Below are positions 8,097 through 15,037 of a stretch of DNA of 21,339 nt, one piece after another; within the stretch, counting starts at the first letter, position 1; every line of letters starts with the position of its first letter. Under the pieces are notes generated by a model that worked only from the letters and a program-made list of their open reading frames with translations, was not told the DNA's origin and made no database searches. Location: the NCBI GenBank assembly GCA_964399955.1, contig CAYNST010000054.1:1-21339 (forward strand), read 5' to 3'. Both the position numbers and the translations under genes were made by a program. Source of the DNA: CAYNST01 sp964399955. GTDB taxonomy: Bacteria > Pseudomonadota > Gammaproteobacteria > Pseudomonadales > Cellvibrionaceae.

Positions 8097-9374
8097 TCAC
8101 CGGGGCCTTAGATACAGCCTCTGCTCATCCTGGTCAAGCTGAAAACGGAAATTGCTCAGCACGTTCATGCCCAGCAGGCCGTCAATGCCCTGTGGCATGT
8201 CAAAATCCAGCACGGCGATCTTGACGTCCGTCAGCACATGGCGCCCAATCTGTACTCTGGCGGCGCGGTAAACGGTGCCGCGGGCCACGCCACTGGCGGT
8301 GTTGAATACCTGAGGCCCAAGCTCGATGAATTGGCCGTAGCGGTTGATGCTGTCGAACTTGCTGCGCGTCAAGGTGGTGGTGCTTGCGCCGGTATCAATG
8401 ATCAGCCGCACGTCAGTGGCGTCGTTCAGGCGCAGGGGCAGATGATAGTGGTTACCGGCCACACCCAGCGCGATGGATTCCATTGCCGTGCGGGCCGGGC
8501 GTGCGGCCACACCCTCGGCTCCAGCGTCCAGCGCCCGGAGCATGGCCCGGGCGTCGTCCGCCACCGTCGCTTGGCCGGTCAGGCGGTTCAACAACTGGCG
8601 GCCGTTTTCAGCCTCGCCGTTGGCCAGATACAGCTCTGCCTGCCGCAACAGGTGAATGGGCTGACTCAGGTCCATGACCGCCAGGGTCTCATAAAAAGTG
8701 ATCAGTTTTTTCCAATGCGCTTGCGCAGCCAGCAGATCGTCCACCTCCTGAACAAAGCTGCTGAAGGCACGACTCACCTTTTGTTGCTCTGCGGGCATGA
8801 AGGCGTAGGTGAAGGCCAGCTGAAAGCTGCCCGCCGCCTCTGCGGGATAATCGGATTGCAGGTGATGGCGCGCCAGAATGAGGATGACATCCACATCGTC
8901 GTAATAACGCGCCAGGAAAGCGTCTACCAGGCCCGTCAGCGCGGTATCGTCGCGGTCGCGCAGATACCTCTCCAGATAACTCACAACCAGCGACTTCAGC
9001 TCTGCCGTCTCCCCGGTCGTGCCGGTGCGCTCTACACGCGTGTAAAGATCCATGGCGGCACTGTAGGCGCGGGCATCAAGCAGCTCGCGGAAGGCATCCA
9101 CGGCGCGCGGCTCTGCTTGTTGCTGTGGCGCGGCAGCGGGCGCGGAGTTGGTGGCGGCCGAGGCTTGATCGTGCAGCTTGGCCCGCTGCGGTGGCTCTGC
9201 CGGCCGCCCATCGTAATCAGCGCCAGGATAGGCCGCCCGCACCCCGCTGTAGAGGGATTCGGTTGAGCCTGCAGGATCCTGACTCTCCAGGCCGCGCATC
9301 CACCAACCCATACCAAAGCCGCCGCCAACCAGCAGCAGGACAACAAAAAAATTGGCAAAGGCACTGACTCTCAT
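8097..9374 (-). CDS. Membrane-anchored retropepsin-like aspartyl protease with helical repeat region
   Basis: A 425-aa protein. I start at the ATG at 9374, which begins MRVSAFANFF and a single N-terminal membrane helix (residues about 5-25). The frame continues open to 9656, but that part is low-complexity and overlaps the preceding gene. After a Ala/Pro/Gln-rich linker (about 30-95) comes a helical region of TPR-like character (about 95-285). A C-terminal retropepsin-like domain follows (about 300-425). The catalytic motif is IIDTGASTTTL with D327-T328-G329, and the partner motif GIDGLLGMNVLSNF (397-410) is typical of clan AA bacterial aspartyl proteases. It is probably a periplasmic protease tethered to the inner membrane. 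The Shine-Dalgarno is weak. Target unknown. Confidence 0.82.
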   Translation of the reverse strand: MRVSAFANFFVVLLLVGGGFGMGWWMRGLESQDPAGSTESLYSGVRAAYPGADYDGRPAEPPQRAKLHDQASAATNSAPAAAPQQQAEPRAVDAFRELLDARAYSAAMDLYTRVERTGTTGETAELKSLVVSYLERYLRDRDDTALTGLVDAFLARYYDDVDVILILARHHLQSDYPAEAAGSFQLAFTYAFMPAEQQKVSRAFSSFVQEVDDLLAAQAHWKKLITFYETLAVMDLSQPIHLLRQAELYLANGEAENGRQLLNRLTGQATVADDARAMLRALDAGAEGVAARPARTAMESIALGVAGNHYHLPLRLNDATDVRLIIDTGASTTTLTRSKFDSINRYGQFIELGPQVFNTASGVARGTVYRAARVQIGRHVLTDVKIAVLDFDMPQGIDGLLGMNVLSNFRFQLDQDEQRLYLRPR

Positions 9375-9570
9375 GGCGGTACTGGTCTCGGTGGCAGGTT
9401 TTCCAGCCAGGCATGCGGCAGAAATTGGTGGGTTCACGCTTGGACCCGCCAGAGGCGCCGGTGTTTCAGAAGCACAGGAAGTAGGTTGTTGCCTGCAAAG
9501 CGGATGAAGGGCAAAACGCGCCGTCGACGAGTAGACAGGGGCGCGGGGAGGTGCCCCGCGCCAACGCCGG

Positions 9571-10680
9571 TCAGCCTTTGATTGCCACCCGCTCGCCGTT
9601 TTTGTGAATGGACTCCAGCGCCGCCTGCACGATGCGCACATCGCGCAGCCCATCAATGCCGGGGGCGCGCACCGGGGTGTTGTTGAGAATGGCCAAGGCG
9701 TCGTTGTCCATCTGCGCGGTTTGTTGATCGGCTATGGTTTTGTTCAGCTTCTGGCCGTCGCTGGTCTCTCCGCTTACGCCCGTGTAGCTTTGCATGGGCT
9801 TCAGCTTGTACCAACCCTTGTCTGCCTCTACCCGCAGGCGGTTGAACCCGCGAACCACGCTGGTGCCGCCCTCAGCTATGACGCCGTTGGGGAACTCCAG
9901 AGTGAAAAATGCGGTGGAATCCGCTTTTTTGAAGACGTCCGGCATATCTTCGGCAAAGCGTGCGCGAATGGCCAGCGGCTCCAGGCCGGTGGCGTAGCGG
10001 CTGGCATTGATCGCGTAGACGCCCATATCGTAGAGCGCGCCCCCGCCTTTGCTGCGGTCCATGCGCCAGTCGTCCTGCGGGGCACCGCTGCCGGAATAAC
10101 CGGCCTCGGCAATGACCTTCTTGATATCGCCGAAGGGTTTGGATTCGGCAAAGTCGATCACCGTGCGGGTATTGGGCTCGTGCAACAGGCGATAACCGAT
10201 GCTCAGGCGCACTTTGTTTTTGTCGCAGGCATCGATGATTGCCTGGCATTCCTCTACTGTCATGGCCATGGGCTTTTCGCACCAGACATGTTTGCCTGCA
10301 TTGGCGGCGGCGACAGCAAAATCCCGGTGGGTGTAGGTGGGAGTGACCACGTAGATCACATCAATGTCCGGGTTTTGGGCAATTTCTGCCATATTTTCAT
10401 AGGAGTAGATATTGTTGTCTGCCAGCTGGTATTGTTTTTTCCATTCCTGGGCCTTGGCCGGCGTGCCGGTAATGACGCCGCGCAACTCGCAGTGCTCGGT
10501 CATTTTCAGCGCGGGCGCCAACTGGGTTTTGGCGTAGTGGCCAAGCCCCAGTAGGGCAACACCCAACTTACGCTTTGGTTGCTCTGCAAAAGTGCCGGCC
10601 GCCATGGATTGCAGCCCCAGAAACGCGGAGGAGTAGACACAGGTACGAATAAGGCCACGGCGGCTGATGGGGTTCTTCAT
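9571..10680 (-). CDS. Tat-exported Gfo/Idh/MocA family oxidoreductase
   Basis: A 369-aa NAD(P)-dependent sugar or cyclitol oxidoreductase-like protein. The N-terminus carries a twin-arginine signal (ISRRGLIR at residues 5-12, hydrophobic stretch, cleavage near residue 32), which points to folded export with cofactor, as in glucose-fructose oxidoreductase. The Rossmann motif GVALLGLGHYA is at about 40-50, the family's EKP motif at 135-137 (CEKPMAM) and YDMGVYAINASRY at 217-229. Length is typical. The ATG at 10680 gives the Tat signal at the exact N-terminus, although the ribosome site is weak. It is flanked by gaps of about 200 bp and appears monocistronic. The substrate cannot be named from sequence. 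Confidence 0.88.
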   Translation of the reverse strand: MKNPISRRGLIRTCVYSSAFLGLQSMAAGTFAEQPKRKLGVALLGLGHYAKTQLAPALKMTEHCELRGVITGTPAKAQEWKKQYQLADNNIYSYENMAEIAQNPDIDVIYVVTPTYTHRDFAVAAANAGKHVWCEKPMAMTVEECQAIIDACDKNKVRLSIGYRLLHEPNTRTVIDFAESKPFGDIKKVIAEAGYSGSGAPQDDWRMDRSKGGGALYDMGVYAINASRYATGLEPLAIRARFAEDMPDVFKKADSTAFFTLEFPNGVIAEGGTSVVRGFNRLRVEADKGWYKLKPMQSYTGVSGETSDGQKLNKTIADQQTAQMDNDALAILNNTPVRAPGIDGLRDVRIVQAALESIHKNGERVAIKG

Positions 10681-10877
10681 AGGTGATCGTCCAGTCTGTA
10701 AATGTATTGCGGCTGTGCGCGCGGCCTGGGCGGGGTTGAAGTGTACGGCGCGGCGCTGCAGCTGATCCGAGGCCTTGGTGCACCTACCGGTCGGGCCGGG
10801 GCCCGCCTGTATGGCTTGGGTTTGATACGCGCGCCGGCCGCAAAGGAGTATCCGCTTGCAGCAGCTAAACAGGCTGG

Positions 10878-10892
10878 TAACTATTCAGCTCA
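10878..10892. repeat. Isolated end of the dispersed repeat
   Basis: The 15-mer TAACTATTCAGCTCA is identical to the terminal sequence of the larger copies at 923-937 and 14417-14431. It lies 4 nt beyond the NUDIX stop codon. The rest of the element is not recognisable in the surrounding 216-bp gap, so this looks like a remnant or solo end. Confidence 0.5.
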
Positions 10893-10896
10893 GGCT

Positions 10897-11472
10897 CTAG
10901 CCGGCCAGGCCCAAATGGGCCACGCGGGGGGTAAAATCAAATTCTGTGCAAACCGCCAAGTGCTCTATGTATTTGCGAATTCGCCCCTGATGATTGAAGG
11001 CGAAAGCCAGCTGCTGCACTTCATCCAGCGGCAACCAGCGGATATCCGCCGTTTCGTTGGGCTCATTATTGACATTGGACACCGACGGCAGTTGCGGCAA
11101 TTCCGTCAACAAACCGTGATGAACCGTGACATTCTGCTTGCTGTTGGTGGGTTCGGAATTGATATCCCAGGGCTTGCTGAGAAATTCTACCGTCGCCCCC
11201 TCCTGCAATTGCAGCAGATTGACCCCACACTCTTCCCAGACTTCCCGGATGGCCGCCTCGGCCGTGGTTTCGTCGTAGTCCAGATAACCGCAAGGCAGGT
11301 TCCAGAGGCCTTGGGCATCCGGGACACCGGTGCCGCGCAGATTCACCAGGATATGGGGCTCCTTCTCGACCAGCACCATGACAGATACGGCCACCGCCAC
11401 GCTGCGTGACAGCCAGATCAGGCGCCCGTCCTTGGTTTCGATGCATTCGTTATGGCGGTTTTTGAATTTCAC
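10897..11472 (-). CDS. NUDIX hydrolase
   Basis: A 191-aa NUDIX-fold hydrolase, a family that cleaves nucleoside diphosphates linked to another moiety. The full Nudix box is present at about residues 62-84 with all key residues: G, E after five residues, then REVWEECGV carrying the metal-binding REXXEE. GLWNLPCGY just before it is typical. The GTG at 11472 is preferred because AGGGGA lies 6-7 nt upstream. A more distal GTG at 11544 gives a 215-aa protein but has no good ribosome site. It sits 156 bp after the envelope operon in the same direction; co-transcription is possible but not shown. The substrate is unknown. Confidence 0.87.
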   Translation of the reverse strand: MKFKNRHNECIETKDGRLIWLSRSVAVAVSVMVLVEKEPHILVNLRGTGVPDAQGLWNLPCGYLDYDETTAEAAIREVWEECGVNLLQLQEGATVEFLSKPWDINSEPTNSKQNVTVHHGLLTELPQLPSVSNVNNEPNETADIRWLPLDEVQQLAFAFNHQGRIRKYIEHLAVCTEFDFTPRVAHLGLAG

Positions 11473-11546
11473 GAAATTCCCCTGCAGGTCAGGCCTCGCA
11501 GGCGCGACCGCGATAAGGTGAGAGACGACTGAGGAGGTTTGCACCT

Positions 11547-11569
11547 GCGGTACCCAGGGCGGGTACCGC
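11547..11569. repeat. Perfect inverted repeat between the TonB-like gene and the NUDIX gene
   Basis: Arms GCGGTACCC (11547-11555) and GGGTACCGC (11561-11569) are perfectly complementary around a 5-nt loop. A strong hairpin is expected in RNA. On the minus strand no U-run follows it, so it could be a hairpin at the end of the upstream operon transcript, a processing site or an operator; the sequence cannot decide. Confidence 0.6.
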
Positions 11570-11628
11570 AGTCACTTTACCCAGGCCCGCGCCCCGGCTG
11601 CAACCAAATTGGCGCGTGATATTCCTGA

Positions 11629-12588
11629 TCAATAAGGTAAAAAATCGTAGGAATAGTTCAGCGTGGTCTGCAGCACGTTGGCACTGCCAAAGTCTATGAA
11701 CCGGATGGCTGCCAGCAGCCTCTTTTCCAGATCCGGGTCATTGAGCTCACTGCTAATGACCTGGGCATCTGAAACGGAACCGTCCGGTTCTATGACAATT
11801 TTAAACTCCACCTTGCCTGCCAAAGTTGGATTTTGCCGCAGTGCCCGGTTGTAGATGGAATACACCCGGCTTTTGGCGGCGTCCAGCTTCTGGCGCACAT
11901 CGCTCTCTGAACGGTAGTTTCTACTGCCACTGCCGGCCTCGCGAGCAGAGGTGACGGCGGCTGTGACTTCTTCCATTTGGCTTTCAACGGTGGTGGACTC
12001 GCGCCCGGACATGGCAACACCCCCGGTATCACGGCTGAGGGAGGCCGTGTCTATGCCACCGCTGCGCGACTGCGCGCCGCTGGTAATCACGTTGCGGTCT
12101 ACCTGCGCGGCCTCACCGCTGCTGCGGGTCAAGTTGTTGCTGCGCACCTCGCTCACATCCACCGAATCCCGCATGGCGGCCAGGTCGTCGGCAAACGCCA
12201 GCACACCGGTCTTCTTCGCCTGCTCGCGGGCTTGCTGCACGGCTTCGGGCGGCGGCTGTGGTCGTGGCTCGGGTTTGGGCGGTGGCTCCTCCACCGGCGG
12301 CGGTGTTTCTTCCGGCGTCGGCTCGGGTTCGGGTTCGGGTTCGGGTTCCGGAGGCGGCGGCGGGGCTGGAGGGGGAATCTCCCGCTCTTCCATGACCACG
12401 CGCGCCAACTGTGGCGGCAAACGCTCCAGCTCTTCGCGAGCGGGTTCCGGCACATTGATGAAGGGGATGATCAGCCCCAGCAGCAAGAAAGGTACGAATA
12501 CAATCAGCAGAATGCGGCGAAAACGCCGGTTGTCTTCGTCCAGACTGCTCCAGGGTAACTGGAAATTGGGCGCTGAGTTTACAGCCAC
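11629..12588 (-). CDS. TonB-like protein with AgmX/PglI-type C-terminal domain
   Basis: A 319-aa protein in TonB layout: short cytoplasmic N-terminus, one membrane helix (about residues 24-44), a Pro/Glu-rich rigid spacer (about 72-114, including an EP dipeptide run), a low-complexity Ser/Thr linker, and a C-terminal domain (about 232-319). That domain, with IYNRALRQNPTLAGKVEFK then IEPDGSVSDAQVISS, matches the pattern of the AgmX/PglI C-terminal domain. It probably transmits energy from the ExbB/ExbD complex through the periplasm. The start is the GTG at 12588, one base after the ExbD-2 stop, with AAGGGGG 5 nt upstream. An ATG at 12603 is possible but has a weaker site. It is the last gene of the operon. 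Confidence 0.82.
   Translation of the reverse strand: MAVNSAPNFQLPWSSLDEDNRRFRRILLIVFVPFLLLGLIIPFINVPEPAREELERLPPQLARVVMEEREIPPPAPPPPPEPEPEPEPEPTPEETPPPVEEPPPKPEPRPQPPPEAVQQAREQAKKTGVLAFADDLAAMRDSVDVSEVRSNNLTRSSGEAAQVDRNVITSGAQSRSGGIDTASLSRDTGGVAMSGRESTTVESQMEEVTAAVTSAREAGSGSRNYRSESDVRQKLDAAKSRVYSIYNRALRQNPTLAGKVEFKIVIEPDGSVSDAQVISSELNDPDLEKRLLAAIRFIDFGSANVLQTTLNYSYDFLPY
12324..12347. repeat. Four tandem copies of a hexamer in the TonB-like spacer
   Basis: Four perfect CGGGTT units on the plus strand, read as GAACCC on the coding strand, encode Glu-Pro repeats. Slippage would add or remove EP dipeptides without breaking the frame and so change the spacer length. Confidence 0.8.
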
Positions 12589-12589
12589 A

Positions 12590-13114
12590 TCAACCCCCTT
12601 CATCCACTGCCGGATCATCACCCGGCACCTGGCTCACCGCCAATGAAATGTTGCGGTATTCCGCCTGGGCACTGGTGGTCATGATTTTTTTCAACAACTT
12701 GTAGGGTATGGACGAGTCGCCCATGATGGTGATGTCGCGGCCTTCAGCACGGGCCTCTTCCGAGGCAAATGGCCGGCGGCGGGCCAGGTAGTTCAGCTCC
12801 TGCGACAGGGGTTCGATCTGGTCGCCCTCGGCATCAAGTGCAGCCTGGGTGGTTACGATTGGCCGGCCGTTGATCATGATGTGACTGCTGCTGACCGTCA
12901 CCACCAGTGTCTCTTCGGGAATGCGGTCCGCAACCGACTCCGGCAACTTGATGCTTTGGTCGGTTTGCAGAACCTCCACATCGGAGGAGTTCACCAACAG
13001 GAAAAACACCAGGATGGTGAAGATGTCCATCAGCGACACCAGATTCAGCTTGGGCACATTGCGGCCGCGCTTTTGCCGGCGCGCCATGTTGCGCGCGTGC
13101 ATAGACCGCTTCAT
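12590..13114 (-). CDS. ExbD/TolR-family protein, channel-Asp copy (ExbD-2)
   Basis: A 174-aa inner-membrane protein with one N-terminal membrane helix (about residues 25-45) and a periplasmic domain. The basic N-terminus (RRQKRGRNVPKLN) is followed by VSLMDIFTILVFFLL, and Asp30 falls at the position of the essential proton-carrying Asp of ExbD/TolR. The family works with ExbB/TolQ to convert the proton-motive force into movement of a TonB/TolA-like partner. The ATG at 13114 has a strong GGAGGTGA site and overlaps the upstream exbD stop by 4 nt (ATGA). The stop is directly followed by the TonB-like gene. Confidence 0.9.
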   Translation of the reverse strand: MKRSMHARNMARRQKRGRNVPKLNLVSLMDIFTILVFFLLVNSSDVEVLQTDQSIKLPESVADRIPEETLVVTVSSSHIMINGRPIVTTQAALDAEGDQIEPLSQELNYLARRRPFASEEARAEGRDITIMGDSSIPYKLLKKIMTTSAQAEYRNISLAVSQVPGDDPAVDEGG

Positions 13115-13629
13115 TGCTCACCTCCGGCTGCCGCAGGCTCCGGTGCATCGCCTAGAGATACGTCCGGGAACAGCTCTGCATTGACCACGGAGGCTACCAC
13201 CACCGCCCGATAAGAACGCACGGTGTCCATCGCGGTGACGATGGTTTGATAATCGGTATCCGGTGGCGAGAGAATGGTGATATCCGTTTTTTCTATGTCC
13301 TTCTCCCGCAGTTGGCGCTTGACCTCCTGCAACACCTCAGACAGTTGAGCGAAGTTGTAAGCCCCGTCGGCATTGGGTATCGCCCGCAGCGGCGTACCGG
13401 CCGGGTAGTTGACCACCAGTTGATCAGCCTGAATAACCAGCTCCAGGGCTTGATTCTCGGAGTCGGACTCGGCGCCCTCGGCGGCGGAATCGGGAAGTTT
13501 GAGATCCAGCACGGTGATGTGTGAAAACACCATGCTCATCAACAGCACCGGCACAAGAATGATCATCAAGTTCATGAACGAGGTGATGTCCAGGTCCGCT
13601 TCGGTGCGTTCGCGTCGTTTTAGTCGCAT
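13111..13629 (-). CDS. ExbD/TolR-family protein, Asn-substituted copy (ExbD-1)
   Basis: A 172-aa ExbD/TolR-like protein with a single N-terminal helix. The equivalent of the channel motif reads ITSFMNLMIILVPVLLMSM, so Asn20 stands where most ExbD/TolR proteins have Asp. The periplasmic region continues with HITVLDLKLPDSA and a C-terminal alpha/beta part. It lies 24 bp after the exbB-type gene and overlaps the second exbD-type gene by 4 nt, so all three are surely co-expressed. The Shine-Dalgarno is weak. Retention of the fold without the Asp suggests a structural or regulatory role in a mixed ExbD pair; this is inferred. Confidence 0.88.
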   Translation of the reverse strand: MRLKRRERTEADLDITSFMNLMIILVPVLLMSMVFSHITVLDLKLPDSAAEGAESDSENQALELVIQADQLVVNYPAGTPLRAIPNADGAYNFAQLSEVLQEVKRQLREKDIEKTDITILSPPDTDYQTIVTAMDTVRSYRAVVVASVVNAELFPDVSLGDAPEPAAAGGEQ

Positions 13630-13653
13630 TATTCAGGGCTCAGAGCTTGCGGG

Positions 13654-14322
13654 CTATCTGGGCTGCGCGGCGTGCAGGCCGGTTCTTCCCGCGGGCGTAT
13701 TGATGACCATGTTCAAACACTTGACGCCCGCCATCTCCAGACTATCGACAATTTCAGTGGTCTTGTTCTGAATGGTGGTGTGCAGCAGCAGCAGGGGAAT
13801 GGCCGCCATCAAGCCGAATGCAGTGGTGTTCATGGCTACAGAGATACTCTGCGACAGCAGCGACGCTTTCTCTGCCGGGTCGGCATTGGCCACCGCCGTA
13901 AAGGCGGCGATCAAACCCATGATGGTGCCCAGAAGGCCCAGCAAGGTAGCAATATTGGCCAGGGTGGCAATATAGGCGGTGCGTTTTTCCAGCCGCGGCA
14001 CCGCTTCCAGCACGCCCTCTTCCATGGCGTATTCTACATCCTCACGGTCGCCGGTTTGCTGCATGCGCACTATGCCGGCACCGATGATGCGGGCGATGGG
14101 TGCCTTGGAGCTGCGGGCATTTTCTATCACTGCAGGGTAGTCGCGCTTTTTCAGCATTGGCATGAGGCTGTCGAAAGCGCGCCGGTTGGAAGCCTTGGCG
14201 TTGGCCAGAAACAGCCATCGCTCAATGGCTATGGCCAAGCCAATTACCAGCACGAGGGCAATGGGGTACATAAAAGGCCCGCCATTTTGGAAAAAAGTAA
14301 AAGCGGTATTGAAAAAACCCAT
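13654..14322 (-). CDS. MotA/TolQ/ExbB-family proton channel protein
   Basis: A 222-aa inner-membrane protein. The ATG at 14322 (MGFFNTAFTF) is chosen because GGAGG lies about 10 nt upstream; the frame upstream to 14382 is not hydrophobic or conserved-looking. It has three membrane segments: about residues 18-39 (ending in the ERWLFL typical of ExbB), about 117-143 (IATLLGLLGTIMGLIAAF), and about 163-186 (AMNTTAFGLMAAIPLLLLH). The last two are the conserved TolQ/ExbB channel helices. Length is normal. It is expected to form the pentameric stator with the downstream ExbD proteins. A 420-bp gap with a dispersed repeat precedes it, so it may have its own promoter. Confidence 0.92.
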   Translation of the reverse strand: MGFFNTAFTFFQNGGPFMYPIALVLVIGLAIAIERWLFLANAKASNRRAFDSLMPMLKKRDYPAVIENARSSKAPIARIIGAGIVRMQQTGDREDVEYAMEEGVLEAVPRLEKRTAYIATLANIATLLGLLGTIMGLIAAFTAVANADPAEKASLLSQSISVAMNTTAFGLMAAIPLLLLHTTIQNKTTEIVDSLEMAGVKCLNMVINTPAGRTGLHAAQPR

Positions 14323-14742
14323 GGTGTTTTTGCCTCCAAAGACCTTTGATGTGCACGCGCTGCGACAGAACAAACCCGCCACTGTGAAGCGCCCACGGCT
14401 TAACTACTAATTAACTTAACTATTCAGCTCACACTCGAACTTGCCCAAAGCTGCGTGAAAAAAGCGGCCTCCATCCTGTTTGCAACAGCGGTAAAAACGG
14501 CCTCCCACGGGGCAATCTTGACCGGTGAAAACTCACGTTTCGCCTTGCTCTGCACAGTTTGGACGCAATCTGAGCAGTCACGGGATGAGCTTGATAATTA
14601 CTTTACTTAGCAACGCAACCAAATCCGAGCCGCGCAGATTACAGCTTTTGCCGCCGGCTGCAAACCAGAAGCCATCGCCCTGAGCCGAAGCTTGCGGGAC
14701 AGATCTCAGGCCGTGCTGCTGTTTTTATGTTTCACCCGCACG
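14323..14742 (-). other. Gap inside the envelope operon
   Basis: A 420-bp stretch without a gene between the 97-aa protein gene and the exbB-type gene. About half is the dispersed repeat (14409-14610). The part at 14323-14408 is the exbB leader with its ribosome site. The part at 14611-14742 shows no clear hairpin with a U-run and no obvious promoter. Whether transcription runs through is unresolved. Confidence 0.7.
14409..14610. repeat. Dispersed intergenic repeat, copy A (MITE-like)
   Basis: About 200 bp with imperfect terminal inverted repeats (left TAACTATTCAGCTCA, right TGAGCTTGATAATTA). The left end shares a 20-nt identity (14412-14431) with 918-937. The interior, including 14538-14556, matches copy B in reverse orientation (19 nt identical to 968-986), and further blocks near 14427-14456 and 14557-14590 align with mismatches. 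The middle differs and contains its own near-palindrome (GGCCTCC...GGCCTCC region with complementary flanks). No ORF. It fits a non-autonomous mobile or palindromic intergenic element. Confidence 0.75.
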
Positions 14743-15036
14743 CTAATCCGTTTGCTGCAACTGCAGCCGGTAGTTGATCTCGCGCACATGCTCAGAGCGC
14801 TCGATGTGGTTGAACACATCCTGGTTCAATTGTGTCTGCACCTGCTGGTTCAGAATTGAATCATCAGCAGGGGATTGCCACGGCACAATGTACAGCACCT
14901 GGGGCTGCTCCTGATTGCCGGTAACCCGATCACTCAACTGAATGACCCCCTCTTCTTGAGCCAGCGCGGCGGGCAGGTACAACAGCGCCACTGCGGCAAA
15001 CGACCGACCAACAAGAGTGTAGATAGTTTTTTGCAT
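14743..15036 (-). CDS. Small secreted protein of unknown function in the envelope operon
   Basis: A 97-aa protein with a clear Sec signal (MQKTIYTLVGRSFAAVALLY, cleavage near ALA-QE at residue 26). The mature part of about 70 aa includes GVIQLSDRVTGNQEQPQVLY and a stretch of Gln-rich helix at the C-terminus (QVQTQLNQDVFNHIE). I do not recognise a named domain. The ATG at 15036 follows the stop of the TPR lipoprotein gene by one base (TGACATG), with GAGG about 9 nt upstream. The tight coupling argues that it is a real periplasmic component of the same machine. A longer frame to 15306 is only the overlap with the upstream gene in another frame. Confidence 0.8.
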   Translation of the reverse strand: MQKTIYTLVGRSFAAVALLYLPAALAQEEGVIQLSDRVTGNQEQPQVLYIVPWQSPADDSILNQQVQTQLNQDVFNHIERSEHVREINYRLQLQQTD

Positions 15037-15037
15037 G

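Noticed and set aside
8238..9266. A 342-codon plus-strand frame opposite the aspartyl protease
   Set aside because: The minus strand encodes an intact DTGAS protease; the plus frame has no recognisable feature.
9375..9656. N-terminal extension of the aspartyl protease frame
   Set aside because: It would place 94 low-complexity, Arg/Pro-rich residues before the membrane helix and overlap the oxidoreductase gene; the ATG at 9374 is more natural.
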